Part shown: piece by piece, positions 54,625 to 64,000 of the stretch
How positions within the stretch are numbered: the stretch's first letter is position 1
Layout of the letters: every line of letters starts with the position of its first letter
Origin: Haloarchaeobius salinus
GTDB lineage: Archaea; Halobacteriota; Halobacteria; Halobacteriales; Natrialbaceae
NCBI RefSeq assembly: GCF_024464185.1
Contig: NZ_JANHAU010000005.1
Coordinates: 124,001-188,000, forward strand
Direction: 5' to 3'
DNA length: 64,000 nt
The notes under the pieces: generated by a model
The model's input: the letters and a program-made list of their open reading frames with translations, nothing else
The model's database searches: none
Told to the model about the DNA's origin: nothing
Position numbers and translations under genes: made by a program

Positions 54625-57018
54625 TCAGAGCCGGTCGAGCACCTCGTCCAGCACGGCGACCGTCGACTCGGTGTGGAGGAACTGGTTCTGGTTGCCGCAC
54701 TGGGAATCCATGATGCACGCCGGACAGCCACCGGTGCCCGAACAGTCACAGCCGGCGACGCGCTCGCGGGTCCGGCGGGCGAGCGACTCCGTCCGCTCGT
54801 AGATGCGCCGCGCGAAGCCGAGCCCACCCTCGACCGCGCTGTGGATGAACCACGTCGGGACGCCGGTCTCGGGGTGCAGCGGCGTGCTCAGCCCGCCGAG
54901 GTCGCCCGTGTCCAGTCTGAGCTCCAGCGGCGTGAGCTTGATCATGCCGTGCTCCGCACCGTGGAGGCCACCGCCGAACACGTCCATCACCTCGCCCTCG
55001 CTCGCCGTGGCGGGGTCCAGCCCCCCGACGTCTGCGAGTATCTCGTCCCGGAGGCCGGGTGGCGTCTCGATCCACACGAGGTCGGTCCTGAGTTCGACCG
55101 GCGGGAGACCGGTCGGCTGGAGCGGCGTCGTCGCCTGTCCGGTGCTGATGTTCTTGCGCTGGTAGTGCGTGTAGTGTATCTCGACGGTGCCCGTGCCGTA
55201 GGCGACCGCGTAGCCGTCGCCGAGCTCGCGCCGCTCCTCGACCTCCAGCTCGCGGATGGTCTTCTCGGAGGTGGTCTCGGTGTACTCGTCGGTGCGGACG
55301 CGCTCGACAGTGATGTACGGCTGGGGGGCGTCCTCGACGAACTCGGTGACGAGGTACTGCGCGCCGGCGTGGAGGAACAGCGCACCCTCGTGGTGGTCGC
55401 GGTAGGCCCGGTCGCGGTCGACCGGCTCCATGTCGATGTCGCCGTCGGCGCGACGGACGACGAACTGGGTGTCGGCCGCGCCGTACATCGACACGTCCGC
55501 CTGCGGTCTGGGTGGGCCGGTGTAGCGGACTGCCCTTTCGAGGTCGCCGGCGAGCTGGCCGGCGTCGGCCCACATCTCGACGGCGCGGTCGAGGCGCTCG
55601 CCGTCGAACCACGCCCGGTCGCCTTCCGTGAGGGGCTTCTCGTGTGCGGCACAGCGGACGTGCTCGGCGTAGACGGGGTTGTTCTCCAGCCCGACGACGC
55701 CGTCCTCGATGGCGTCGCCGAGGACGTATTCCGGATGGTCGAGGATGTACTGGTCGATGGCGTCGGCACGGGCGACGAACACCGAGAGGGCGTCGCTGGT
55801 CCCCCGACCGGAGCGGCCCACCTGCTGCCAGAACGACTGTCTGGTGCCGGGATAGCCCGTGAGTATCGTCGCGTCCATCGAGCCCACGTCGATGCCGAGT
55901 TCGAGCGCGTTCGTCGAGGTGACGCCGTCGAGCTGGCCGGTCTTGAACTCGTACTCGGTGCCCCGTCTGGTCTCCTTGCCCAGACCCGCGTGGTACGGTG
56001 CGACGTCGACGTGGCCGTGTCGCGGGTGCTTGCTCGCGGCGTCGCCGGCGTACTTCGCGCCCAGCTCCGCGTTCTTCCGGCTCCGGGCGAACATGAGCGT
56101 CTGGAGCCCGTGCAGGCCGAGGTGGGCGAGGATGGACGCCCCCTCCCAGACCGGGCTCGTCGTCGCCGCGCGGAACGCCTCGAAGTCGGCGTCCTCGTCG
56201 AGTTCGTCCTCGTCCACGGGTGGCTTCCAGAACGCGACGTCGCGGCTCCCCCGGGGGGAGCCATCCCGGTCGACGACCGCGAAGGGCTTCCCGACGAGGC
56301 GTTCCGAGTGCTCGGCGGGGTTCCCGACCGTCGCGGAGGTGCAGACGACCTGCGGGTCGCTGCCGTAGTGGGCGAGGATGCGTCGCAACCGGCGGACGGT
56401 CCACGCGACGTGCATCCCGTGGACGCCGGTGTAGGTGTGGGACTCGTCGACCGCGAGCAGCTCGCAGTTCGCGAAGAAGCGCCGCCAGCCGCCGTGGTGG
56501 CCGAGGTACGTGTTCACGCCGGCGAAGTTCGTGATGACGACGTCGGCGTTCTCGCGGATGTGTCGCCGACGGTCGCCCGGCGTGTCGCCGTCGTACACCC
56601 GTACCGAGAGGTCGAGTCCGAGGCCGGCGAAGAACTCGTTGAGCTCCTGCTCCTGGTCGCGGGAGAGTGCCTTCGTCGGGTAGACCAGCAGCGCCGTCGA
56701 CTCCGGGTCCGCGAGGTGGTTCCGGGCGATCTGGAGCGCGTAGACGTACGTCTTGCCCGACGAGGTCGAGGTGGCGACGCAGACGTTCTCCCCATCGTCG
56801 AGGACGTTCAGCGCCCGCGCCTGGTGGGTGTAAAGATCGCCGACGGCGTCCGAGAACCTACCCGCGAGGTCGGCACGCAGCACCTCGTGTGGGTCCACGG
56901 TGTGCGCCGGTCGTTCCGGGATGGTCTCGGCGTGCTGGAGCTGGCCCTCGTATTCCGGATACGACTCCTGCAGCCGGTCTGCGGAGGTCGGTGCGTCGGT
57001 GGGTGTGTCCTGACTCAT
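54625..57018 (-). CDS. MrfA/Hrq1-type DEAD/DEAH helicase
   Basis: A 797-residue superfamily 2 helicase. Walker A is STSSGKT (about 84-90), DEAH-type motif II is DESH (191-194), motif III CTSATVGN, and motif VI GRSGRG. The C-terminal part matches the DUF1998 region and ends in a Cys cluster with CDC, CPAC and C774 (757-774) like the zinc site of Hrq1 and MrfA. It is 6 nt downstream of the nuclease gene. In Bacillus, MrfA and the nuclease MrfB excise mitomycin C adducts without UvrABC; a similar role here is inferred. Confidence 0.9.
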   Translation of the reverse strand: MSQDTPTDAPTSADRLQESYPEYEGQLQHAETIPERPAHTVDPHEVLRADLAGRFSDAVGDLYTHQARALNVLDDGENVCVATSTSSGKTYVYALQIARNHLADPESTALLVYPTKALSRDQEQELNEFFAGLGLDLSVRVYDGDTPGDRRRHIRENADVVITNFAGVNTYLGHHGGWRRFFANCELLAVDESHTYTGVHGMHVAWTVRRLRRILAHYGSDPQVVCTSATVGNPAEHSERLVGKPFAVVDRDGSPRGSRDVAFWKPPVDEDELDEDADFEAFRAATTSPVWEGASILAHLGLHGLQTLMFARSRKNAELGAKYAGDAASKHPRHGHVDVAPYHAGLGKETRRGTEYEFKTGQLDGVTSTNALELGIDVGSMDATILTGYPGTRQSFWQQVGRSGRGTSDALSVFVARADAIDQYILDHPEYVLGDAIEDGVVGLENNPVYAEHVRCAAHEKPLTEGDRAWFDGERLDRAVEMWADAGQLAGDLERAVRYTGPPRPQADVSMYGAADTQFVVRRADGDIDMEPVDRDRAYRDHHEGALFLHAGAQYLVTEFVEDAPQPYITVERVRTDEYTETTSEKTIRELEVEERRELGDGYAVAYGTGTVEIHYTHYQRKNISTGQATTPLQPTGLPPVELRTDLVWIETPPGLRDEILADVGGLDPATASEGEVMDVFGGGLHGAEHGMIKLTPLELRLDTGDLGGLSTPLHPETGVPTWFIHSAVEGGLGFARRIYERTESLARRTRERVAGCDCSGTGGCPACIMDSQCGNQNQFLHTESTVAVLDEVLDRL

Positions 57019-57024
57019 CGTGTC

Positions 57025-58437
57025 TCACCAGTCCGAGAGCGTGCCCTGCGTGGTGTCGTCCGTCCCGGCATCGGTGCCCGCCGTCGAGACAACACGGTCG
57101 CTCCCCCGGAGCGCGGCCCAGATCGTCGCGAGGGCTCGGACGTCGTCCTCGCAGTAGGTGTCGAAGCGCTCCCAGTCGAGTTCGGTCTCCGGTGACGGGT
57201 CGTCCATCCAGGCGCGGTAGGCGCGTGCGACGGCGGCCCCGGTCAGCCCGGTGTCGGCTGTCTCGTGGCAGAGCGCCGCCGCGACGTCCTCGAGCTTGTT
57301 GGTCCGGCCGGGGAGGACGGCGTTGTCGTCCCGGACGGCCCAGCGGTACGGGTCGAACCGGTCCATCGCGTTCCAGACCGGCTCGAACTCGGGACAGTAC
57401 TCGGCGACGTGCTCGCCGAGCACCTGGAAGTCGAATCTCCAGCCGTTGTAGGCGACGACGGGACGGTCGGCGGCCTCCGCGTCGTACCACGCGAGGAACT
57501 CGCGGATGGCCCCTCCGGGGTCGTCGGGGTCGCGCTGGAGGAACGACCGGTAGGTGCCGTCGTCGGCCGTGCCGTCGAGCACGCCGACGAGCCACGTGAT
57601 TGTCGGGGTCAGACCGTCTGTCTCGATGTCGACGAACACCGGTTCGCCGGCGGGCAGCGGGGTATCGGAGCGACGGACGACCGCTCCGTCCGCGACGGCC
57701 CGGGCGCTCTCCGCGATGCGTCCGGCGGACGACGCACCCAGGCCGTCGAGTCCGGCCAGCGTCTCGACCGACGCCTCGGCGACGGCCGCCCGGCTCCCGA
57801 ATCCGGCCTCGCGGAGCCGCCGTGCGCGGGTGTCGCCGACGCCGTCGAGCGCCTGTAACCCGAGGTTCGAGCGGTCGAGGGACCGCGTGAGCACCTGCCC
57901 GTCGCCGACACAGTCGAGCGCGACCAGCGGTTCGTCGCCCACGCCCGCGTCGGCCCCGGCACCGACGACGGTGAGTCCATCCCACTCGCGGCGGTATTCG
58001 GCCGGGAGCCGCACGGAGAGGTGGACCAGCGTGTCCGCAGCCGCGGCTCTCCCGAGTGCCTCGCGATAGGCAGCCAGCCCGTCGAGCGAGGTCGACAGTG
58101 CGGCCCGGTCCACGTCCAGCGAGAGCAGCCCGGAGAGGACGAACGCCGGCCCGTCCGGGTCGACGGTGGCGAGGTCGTCAGTCGTCGGTGCCAGCACGAA
58201 CTGGACACCGGCGACGGTTCGCGGGCCCCGTCTCGGGTCGTGGCCGTTCGGGTCGAAGACGACCGTCTCGTCGCCGGTGACGCGCCGGAGTGCGCTGCTG
58301 GCCCGGCGTGCCGGCTCGGTTCCGGCCAGTACCACCACGTCCGGCTCGAAGTACGCGAGCCAGTCCTCGAGTTGCGTCGCCGTCGCTCGCTCGACGAAGG
58401 CAGGCGCGACGGCGGCGATGCGGGCCGACGGCTCCAT
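57025..58437 (-). CDS. MrfB/YprB-type DEDD exonuclease with HhH motifs
   Basis: A 470-residue nuclease. Residues 191-252 hold two helix-hairpin-helix motifs (LDGVGDTRARRLREAGF and LDGLGASSAGRIAESA). The RNase H-like DEDD domain follows: D270 and E272 in FVDIETDG, D336 in NGWRFDF, and YCEDDV at about 428-433. The first 180 residues are of unknown function. It starts the helicase operon, with a TATA-like CTATTG element about 30 nt upstream. The layout matches the B. subtilis MrfB partner of MrfA, plus DNA-binding HhH. Confidence 0.87.
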   Translation of the reverse strand: MEPSARIAAVAPAFVERATATQLEDWLAYFEPDVVVLAGTEPARRASSALRRVTGDETVVFDPNGHDPRRGPRTVAGVQFVLAPTTDDLATVDPDGPAFVLSGLLSLDVDRAALSTSLDGLAAYREALGRAAAADTLVHLSVRLPAEYRREWDGLTVVGAGADAGVGDEPLVALDCVGDGQVLTRSLDRSNLGLQALDGVGDTRARRLREAGFGSRAAVAEASVETLAGLDGLGASSAGRIAESARAVADGAVVRRSDTPLPAGEPVFVDIETDGLTPTITWLVGVLDGTADDGTYRSFLQRDPDDPGGAIREFLAWYDAEAADRPVVAYNGWRFDFQVLGEHVAEYCPEFEPVWNAMDRFDPYRWAVRDDNAVLPGRTNKLEDVAAALCHETADTGLTGAAVARAYRAWMDDPSPETELDWERFDTYCEDDVRALATIWAALRGSDRVVSTAGTDAGTDDTTQGTLSDW

Positions 58438-58577
58438 CCGTTACCTCACCCCGAGTGCTGCAGCGCAATAGGCGTGTCCGTCATCGACCCACGACTGAGG
58501 TCGTGAGCTTCCTCCTTGCATCTCCGTGAGGGACCTCCGTCGGTGGGCTGGGGGCATCGTCCGGTCACCGGGCCCCC

Positions 58578-59267
58578 TCAGCTGAGAAAGAGCCGGCGGT
58601 CCGCGCGCTCGTGGGTCGCGGAGAGCACGTCAACGAGCGGGGCGAACGGCGTCATCTCGTCCAGCGACCTGTCTTCGCTGTCGTCGATCGCCTGGACGAC
58701 GACCGGCTGGAGTGCGTCGAGGACGCGCTGGGCGTCGCTGTGCCCGAGCGACATGAGTCGCTGGGCGGCACCGACCTGTCCAGTCAGGAACCCGTGACAG
58801 CAGAGGGCACAGGCGGTCCGCTCGTCGATACCGTCGACCGCGGTGACGACGCCGAGCACCACCGGAAAGTTGCCGGGCGAGTCGTCCCGGTCGACGACAC
58901 GGCCGTACCGGTCGAGTCGGGGGTCGTCACGGAGGTCACGCTGGACGGTGAGGAGTCGGTCGCCAGCCCGCTCGGCACTCTCGCGGAACTCCGCCGGGAG
59001 GGTCGTGGCGGTCAGTCGGCGGTCCGCCTCGTAGACATCCTCGATATCCGCCGCCAACGTGGCGGCGTGGGCGGCACGCAACGCCACCAGTTCACACGGC
59101 CCGAGCAGCCGCCGCAGATACGTCGCGAGCAACGCCTCGAGGTCCGCGGCGTCCGTGACACGGTCCTCCGCCACGAACTGCTCGAGCGCGTACGAGACGC
59201 TGTCCGTCCCGATGGGGAGGAACGAGTCCGCCAGCCGGAACGCAGACAGGGAAGCCACGTCGGTCAT
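58578..59267 (-). CDS. ureF: Urease accessory protein UreF
   Basis: A 229-residue UreF. The characteristic start is LSAFRLADSFLPIGTDSVSY followed by ALEQFV, and the all-helical fold is predicted along its length. It forms a complex with UreD and UreG on apo-urease during nickel insertion. It is the last gene, with a 4-nt overlap with ureE. Confidence 0.93.
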   Translation of the reverse strand: MTDVASLSAFRLADSFLPIGTDSVSYALEQFVAEDRVTDAADLEALLATYLRRLLGPCELVALRAAHAATLAADIEDVYEADRRLTATTLPAEFRESAERAGDRLLTVQRDLRDDPRLDRYGRVVDRDDSPGNFPVVLGVVTAVDGIDERTACALCCHGFLTGQVGAAQRLMSLGHSDAQRVLDALQPVVVQAIDDSEDRSLDEMTPFAPLVDVLSATHERADRRLFLS

Positions 59268-59827
59268 CCGTCACCACCGTCCGCGGAGCGGACGTCGAGC
59301 CCGACCGTCTCGTCGGGTGGGATGTCATGGACATGTCTGTGTCGCGGCCCCCCGCCGTCGTCGAACGTCGTCGGCGGGACGGACTCGAAGTTGACGGGCA
59401 CGCCCTCGGGCACGAGACTCCGGACCGTCGCACGCATCCGGTCACGTGTGTCCGGAACCGGGAACAGCGCCTCCGAGCCGCGCATCGCGAGGTCCCAGTG
59501 GCGGTTGCCGAGCGCGTGTCCGAGTTCGAGCGCCTCCTCGACAGAGATGTCGGCCACCGCGAGGTCGAGGACGAGTGCGTCGACGGGTTCGAGTTCGACG
59601 ACGACCAGCTCCCCATCCTCCGTCGCCAGCACGTCGCCGTCGGCGAGGTCCCGAGCAACCAGGACGCCGAGGTCACGACCCGTCGTCGTCGTGGTGCGGA
59701 CCCGGGAGCGACGCCGGTCAGTCTCCGAGAGCACCACGTCGTGGACGGATGCAGGCGACGTGTCGGCGAGTCGGGTCGCGACGGACCCGTCGTCTCTGTG
59801 CCCGAGGTAGCGGTCGGCGACCAGCAT
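59264..59827 (-). CDS. ureE: Urease accessory protein UreE
   Basis: A 187-residue UreE, the nickel metallochaperone. The C-terminal domain includes ELGHALGNRHWDLAMRGSEA with the conserved GNRHW segment. The tail carries only a short HRHVHDIPPDE stretch rather than a long His-rich run, so its nickel-storage capacity is small. It overlaps ureF by 4 nt and ureD by 1 nt. Confidence 0.93.
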   Translation of the reverse strand: MLVADRYLGHRDDGSVATRLADTSPASVHDVVLSETDRRRSRVRTTTTTGRDLGVLVARDLADGDVLATEDGELVVVELEPVDALVLDLAVADISVEEALELGHALGNRHWDLAMRGSEALFPVPDTRDRMRATVRSLVPEGVPVNFESVPPTTFDDGGGPRHRHVHDIPPDETVGLDVRSADGGDG

Positions 59828-60747
59828 CAGTACTTCCTCCCGGCCGGTGCCGGTGCGTCCAGCAGCGTCCGCCGTGCCCGGTCCCAGGCCAGATGGAGAG
59901 CCGCCTGGACGGTCTCGCTGCGGCCCGCCAGTGCCCGCACGGAGACGCCCGCACCGTTCGGGAGTTCAGCGGCACCGGCACACGCCTCCCCGTCGTCGAC
60001 GGCCGCGTGGATGGCGTCGCTCATGGCGGCCGTGTCCCGGTTCGGAGCGAGGACGTACAGGGTGCCGTACACCTCGAACTCGTCGAGGACGCCGGCGACG
60101 GTCGGGTCGCGCTCCCCGGGTGCGAGGTGGGTCGTGTCGGTGACCAGCAGGCCGTCCGGTCCGGTCACGGTGAGCCTGGAGAGGTACCGCTCGAACGCGA
60201 ACCGCTCGCCACGTGCGAGTCTGCCCGGCACCACCACGTCGCCGACGACGGCGGTCGCTCCGTCTTCGAGCGTCAGCGACAGCTCGTTGCAGTACCGGGC
60301 GTCGGCGTTGACGATCGTCGGTTCCGGCACGTAGTCAAGATGGCCGCCGGTGCCGACCTCGAGACGCGTCTCGGCGGCGGCGTAGTTGCAGCTCATCGAC
60401 TGGACCTTGGTCGCGGCCCCGGTGGAGACGTGCGCGACGGCGTCGCCCTCGACCTCGACCGTCACGTCGAGGCGGTCGCCCTGTGCGATGCCCCCGGTGG
60501 GCGACTGGACGAACACCGTCTCGGCGTCCGGGTGGGGGTCGTGACCGAGCGTGCCGGAGACGTGGAACGGCACCCGTGCGTAGTCGTGGACGAGCCGGGT
60601 GCCCGCCGCTGTCGGCGCGAACCGAAGCTCCAGCACGCCCTCTTTCCCCGGTGCGCCGACGGCCGCCTGCGGTACCGGCTCCGCCGCGTATGACTCGAAC
60701 GCGGGATGTGGTGGTGCGATGCCGTCGACCGGCCGGTCGGTGGCCAT
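59827..60747 (-). CDS. ureD: Urease accessory protein UreD (UreH)
   Basis: A 306-residue UreD. It includes FVQSPTGGIAQGDRLDVTVE, HVSTGAATKVQSM, ETRLEVGTGGHLDYVPEPTI and FERYLSRLTVTG, all typical of the family. It binds urease and forms the platform for UreF and UreG. It overlaps ureE and ureG by 1 nt each. Confidence 0.93.
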   Translation of the reverse strand: MATDRPVDGIAPPHPAFESYAAEPVPQAAVGAPGKEGVLELRFAPTAAGTRLVHDYARVPFHVSGTLGHDPHPDAETVFVQSPTGGIAQGDRLDVTVEVEGDAVAHVSTGAATKVQSMSCNYAAAETRLEVGTGGHLDYVPEPTIVNADARYCNELSLTLEDGATAVVGDVVVPGRLARGERFAFERYLSRLTVTGPDGLLVTDTTHLAPGERDPTVAGVLDEFEVYGTLYVLAPNRDTAAMSDAIHAAVDDGEACAGAAELPNGAGVSVRALAGRSETVQAALHLAWDRARRTLLDAPAPAGRKY

Positions 60748-61370
60748 CAGGCGAACAGCACCCCCTCCCTGACGTGGCGCAGCACCTCGTCGATGCCCTC
60801 CTTGCGCTTGCAGTCGGTGAAGACGACCGGGCCGTCGCGGACGTCCCGCGCGTCCCGCCGCATCACGTCGAGGTCTGCTCCCACGTGCGGTGCGAGGTCC
60901 GTCTTGTTGACGACGAGCAGATCGCAGTCGACGACGCCGGGGCCGCGTTTCCGCGGGATGTCGTCACCCTCGGCGACGCTGATGACGTACAGCGAGTAGT
61001 CCGCGAGCTCGGGGTTGAACGTGGCCGCGAGGTTGTCGCCCCCGCTCTCGATGAGCACGACGTCAAGCTCGGGGGACGCCGCGAGGAACGCATCGATCTG
61101 CTGGAGGTTCATCGACGGGTCCTCCCTGATTCCGGTGTGCGGGCAGGCACCGGTCTCGACGCCCGCCACGAGGTCCGCGGGCACGATGCCGTCGAACCGT
61201 TCACGGAGTCTGTCCGCATCCTCCTGCGTGAGGATGTCGTTCGCGATGACGCCCAGGTCGAGGTCCTGCGCCCTGAGGCGGGGCACGAGTTCGGTCAGCA
61301 GCGAGGTCTTGCCGGAGCCAACCGGGCCACCGACTCCGACCGTCGCCACGTCGCGGTGGGTGAGACTCAC
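60747..61370 (-). CDS. ureG: Urease accessory GTPase UreG
   Basis: A 207-residue SIMIBI GTPase with P-loop [15 protein letters not shown] (about 14-28), the nickel-binding Cys-Pro-His as [11 protein letters not shown] (CPH motif) and [15 protein letters not shown] as the NKxD motif. It hydrolyses GTP to drive nickel delivery. It overlaps ureA by 4 nt. Confidence 0.95.
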   Translation of the reverse strand: MSLTHRDVATVGVGGPVGSGKTSLLTELVPRLRAQDLDLGVIANDILTQEDADRLRERFDGIVPADLVAGVETGACPHTGIREDPSMNLQQIDAFLAASPELDVVLIESGGDNLAATFNPELADYSLYVISVAEGDDIPRKRGPGVVDCDLLVVNKTDLAPHVGADLDVMRRDARDVRDGPVVFTDCKRKEGIDEVLRHVREGVLFA

Positions 61371-61747
61371 TCCTCGCTCACCTCGTCGGGTGATTCGGGC
61401 CCCTCGCCTCCGTCGTCAGCGGTGTCTGCCGTCCCAACGCTGTCGGACCGGATCGGGTCGTGGACCGTCACGAGCTTCGTGCCGTCGGGGAACACCGGCT
61501 CGACCTGTATCATGCCGATCATCTCTGGAACGCCCTCCATCACGTCGTCGCGACCGAGCAACTGCGACGCGCCGGAGCGGATCTCGGCGACGGACTGGCC
61601 GTCACGGGCCCGCTCTATGCACCAGTCACTGATGTAGGCGACCGCCTCCGGGTGGTTCAGCACGACGCCCCGTTCCTTGCGACGGCGTGCGACCTCTGCT
61701 GCCGTGAACAGCGTGAGCCGTTCCTGTTCTTTGGCTGTGAGTTTCAT
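61367..61747 (-). CDS. ureA: Urease gamma subunit UreA
   Basis: A 126-residue gamma subunit, beginning [20 protein letters not shown], with [20 protein letters not shown] and [20 protein letters not shown]. It is about 26 residues longer than the usual 100 because of an acidic C-terminal tail, common in halophilic homologues. Start at the ATG at 61747 overlaps the ureC stop by 4 nt. Confidence 0.95.
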   Translation of the reverse strand: MKLTAKEQERLTLFTAAEVARRRKERGVVLNHPEAVAYISDWCIERARDGQSVAEIRSGASQLLGRDDVMEGVPEMIGMIQVEPVFPDGTKLVTVHDPIRSDSVGTADTADDGGEGPESPDEVSEE

Positions 61748-63450
61748 AGCAGGTAGCGCTGTGCGAGCGGGAGTTCGGACGCCGGTTCGCAGGTGACGTG
61801 TTCGTCGTCGACGCGGACCTCGAACGTCTCCGGGTCGACCTCGATGTCGTCGGGACAGTAGTCGTTGTACAGCATGTCGCCCTTGCCGGGGGTGCGGGTC
61901 CCCTCGACCGGGACCACCCGCTTGTCGAGGCCGTACGTCTCCCCGATGCCGGCTTCGGCGGCTGCCGGAGAGACGAACGCGAGCGAGAGCGACTGCTTCG
62001 CCTTGCCGACCGCCCCGGCGCGCTCGCGCTGCAGGATGGGCTCGCAGGTCATCAGCGAGCCGTTCGCCTCGCCCATCTCCGAGTGGACCGGGAACCCCCC
62101 CTTGAACGTCATCGCGGGCTTGATGCCGAAGAACGCGGGGTCCCAGAGCACCACGTCCGCGAGCTTGCCGGGCTCCAGCGTCCCGACGTACCCGTCGATG
62201 CCGGCCGCGATGGCGGGGTTGACGGTGTACTTGGCGACGTACCGTTTGATGCGGTGGTTGTCGGCGTCGGTACCGTCGTCCTCCGGGAGTGGGCCACGCT
62301 GGGCCTTCATCTTCGAGGCGGTCTGCCAGGTGCGGGACACCACCTCCGCCATGCGGCCCATCGCCTGGGAGTCGGAGGTCATCATCGAGATCGCCCCCAG
62401 GTCGTGCAGCACGTCCTCGGCGGCGATGGTCTCGGCCCGGACCCGGGACTCCGCGAACGCCACGTCCTCCGGGACGTCCGGGTTCAGGTGGTGGCAGACC
62501 ATCACCATGTCCAGATGCTCGTCGAACGTGTTGTCCGTGTACGGCATCGAGGGGTTCGTCGACGACGGGAGCATGTTCGGCTCGCCGACCATCTCCATGA
62601 TGTCCGGTGCGTGCCCGCCGCCCGCTCCCTCGATGTGGAACAGGTGCATCGTCCGCCCGTCGACGGCGGCGAACGTGTTGTCGACGAACCCCGCCTCGTT
62701 CAGCGTGTCGGTGTGCATGCAGACCTGGACGTCCTCGTCCTCGGCGACCGAGAGCGCCGTGTCGATGGCCTCGGGCATCGACCCCCAGTCCTCGTGGAGC
62801 TTGAGCGCGCAGGCCCCGGCTTCGACCTGTTCTCGCAGCGGTGCCGGGTCCGAGGCGTTGCCCTTCGCGTAGAAGCCAACGTTCACCGGCCACGCCTCGG
62901 CGGCCTGCAGGTGGTACTTGACGTTCTCCGGCCCGGTCGTGCAGGTCGTCGCGCCGCCGCCGTAGCCGCCGCCGAGCATCGTCGTGATACCAGACGAGAG
63001 CGCGTGCTCGTGGAGCTGCGCCGAGTTCCAGTGGACGTGGATGTCGAGTGCGCCGGCGGTCGCGATCTTCCCCTCCGCGGGGTAGACGTCCGTCGACGGG
63101 CCGACCACCATGTCGACGCCGTCCATCGTGTCCGGGTTGCCGGCCTTCCCGATACCTGCGATCTCGCCGTTCCGGATGCCGATGTCGGCAGCGACGATAC
63201 CGAGGACCGGGTCGATGACCGTCGCGTTGGTCAGCACCCAGTCCATCGCGCCCTCGGCCTGCGTCACACCTGGAGCCATGCCGAGCCCGTCGCGGAGGGT
63301 CTTCCCCCCGCCGAAGACGGCCTCGTCGCCGTGTGTGCGCAGGTCGCGTTCGACCTCGGCGAACAGTTCGGTGTCCCCGAGCCTGACCCGGTCGCCGGTG
63401 GTCGGCCCGTAGAGGTCCGCGTACGCCTCGCGGTCCAGTTCCCGGCTCAT
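61744..63450 (-). CDS. ureC: Urease alpha (catalytic) subunit UreC
   Basis: A 568-residue catalytic subunit with the whole active site: H138 and H140 (DIHVHW), K217 (ALKLHEDWG, carbamylated lysine), H219, H246, H272, the flap C319-H320 (MVCHHLNPD), and D360 ([11 protein letters not shown]). From K217 on the numbering equals that of the Klebsiella enzyme because a 4-residue deletion near GGYGGG compensates for the N-terminal offset. It hydrolyses urea to ammonia and carbamate with two nickel ions. Confidence 0.97.
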   Translation of the reverse strand: MSRELDREAYADLYGPTTGDRVRLGDTELFAEVERDLRTHGDEAVFGGGKTLRDGLGMAPGVTQAEGAMDWVLTNATVIDPVLGIVAADIGIRNGEIAGIGKAGNPDTMDGVDMVVGPSTDVYPAEGKIATAGALDIHVHWNSAQLHEHALSSGITTMLGGGYGGGATTCTTGPENVKYHLQAAEAWPVNVGFYAKGNASDPAPLREQVEAGACALKLHEDWGSMPEAIDTALSVAEDEDVQVCMHTDTLNEAGFVDNTFAAVDGRTMHLFHIEGAGGGHAPDIMEMVGEPNMLPSSTNPSMPYTDNTFDEHLDMVMVCHHLNPDVPEDVAFAESRVRAETIAAEDVLHDLGAISMMTSDSQAMGRMAEVVSRTWQTASKMKAQRGPLPEDDGTDADNHRIKRYVAKYTVNPAIAAGIDGYVGTLEPGKLADVVLWDPAFFGIKPAMTFKGGFPVHSEMGEANGSLMTCEPILQRERAGAVGKAKQSLSLAFVSPAAAEAGIGETYGLDKRVVPVEGTRTPGKGDMLYNDYCPDDIEVDPETFEVRVDDEHVTCEPASELPLAQRYLL

Positions 63451-63884
63451 TCGGCCGACCCTCCACCGTCGGCGTCGATGCCGTTCGATGTCCCGTCCGA
63501 AGCTGCGTCTGGGTCCGACAGGAAGCCCGCCTCGCGTGCCCGCTCGAGAACCGGCCCCGGGTCCCCATCGACGCTGCCGTTCACGAGTCCGTTCATGCCG
63601 TGCGCCCGCCGCTTTCCACCGAGGGCGACCAGCTCGACGGTCTCGCGGTCGCCGGGTTCGAAACGCACGGCGGTCCCCGCCGGCACGTTCAGGCGCATCC
63701 CCAGTGCCGCCTCGCGGTCGAACGAGAGCGCGGCGTTGGCCTCGAAGAAGTGGAAGTGCGAGCCGACCTGCACCGGCCTGTCACCGGTGTTGGCGACCGT
63801 CACCTCCGCGGTCTCTCTGCCCTCGTTCAGCGTCACCGTACCCTCCCCGGTCCTGACCTCGCCGGGTATCACGCGGTCGGTCAT
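63447..63884 (-). CDS. ureB: Urease beta subunit UreB
   Basis: A 145-residue beta subunit. [19 protein letters not shown] begins it, and [40 protein letters not shown] and [13 protein letters not shown] follow in the standard order. The C-terminal about 35 residues are an acidic extension. The ATG at 63884 is chosen over a longer frame start. It is the first gene of the operon. Confidence 0.95.
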   Translation of the reverse strand: MTDRVIPGEVRTGEGTVTLNEGRETAEVTVANTGDRPVQVGSHFHFFEANAALSFDREAALGMRLNVPAGTAVRFEPGDRETVELVALGGKRRAHGMNGLVNGSVDGDPGPVLERAREAGFLSDPDAASDGTSNGIDADGGGSAE

Positions 63885-63970
63885 CCTTCGTAGTGCCCCC
63901 GGCCGTCGGGAGCCCGACACCGCCGTGTCATTTGTTCACTCACCATACGGACGCGGTTTCGGTGGGTACG

Positions 63971-63978
63971 CAATAAGT
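63971..63978 (-). promoter_or_regulatory. TATA-like element of the urease operon
   Basis: ACTTATTG on the minus strand, about 90 nt before ureB, so the leader would be about 60 nt. It is the best TATA-like match upstream of the operon within the window. Confidence 0.4.
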
Positions 63979-64000
63979 ACACGTCCTTTGGTCAAAATTT

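Overview
The window is chromosomal DNA from a halophilic archaeon (Halobacteria). The evidence is high GC, very acidic proteins, a TFB general transcription factor, a bat-type HTH regulator, a Tat-exported halocyanin, a HalOD1 protein, an RdfA/SMC-like pair, a SAMP-type ubiquitin-like protein, and TATA boxes about 25-33 nt upstream of start codons (leaderless genes). No rRNA, tRNA or CRISPR array was found.

Layout. 0-13.4 kb: a mixed metabolic and regulatory region with an epimerase, a bat-HTH regulator, a UspA/APC-permease pair, a methyltransferase, a cupin, a pirin, a small winged-helix regulator, an SDR, TFB, a MaoC hydratase coupled to an acyl-CoA ligase, a formamidase carrying a CxxC insertion, and a MoaD/SAMP protein. 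13.6-20.2 kb: a 7TM histidine kinase, an IS5 relic, a UspA protein and a K+ uptake operon (TrkA, TrkH, a 72-aa membrane protein, and an Lrp-RCK_C fusion). 20.3-24.4 kb: possible IS200/IS605-type end relics, then a three-gene overlapping operon (GT4 glycosyltransferase, pentapeptide-repeat/two-TM protein, ParB-like protein). 24.6-31 kb: an accessory zone with a TetR-MATE operon (MATE frameshifted), a HalOD1 protein, a 40-aa membrane protein, a DDE insertion sequence, a second TetR, and a histidine kinase with a full LOV photosensor signature. 31-40 kb: an SDR, a DUF3311/SSS symporter pair, a cell-shape module (RdfA plus an SMC-like protein), UspA and halocyanin. 40-54.5 kb: a catabolic region with an IclR regulator, a tandemly duplicated EthD protein, an HD hydrolase, an epimerase, a ThDP enzyme, an aldehyde dehydrogenase, two broken oxidoreductase genes abutting head-on, Nudix, amidase, methyltransferase and FAD oxidase. 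54.6-58.4 kb: an MrfA-type helicase and an MrfB-type DEDD nuclease, probably an excision-repair operon. 58.6-64 kb: a complete urease operon, ureB-C-A-G-D-E-F.

The genes I find most interesting are the GT4/pentapeptide-channel/ParB-like triad, the LOV kinase, the Trk operon that encodes its own K+-sensor-like transcription regulator, the archaeal MrfAB-like pair, and a shared TGTTAC-N12-GTAAC inverted repeat upstream of rdfA and in an AT-rich gap near 39.8 kb.
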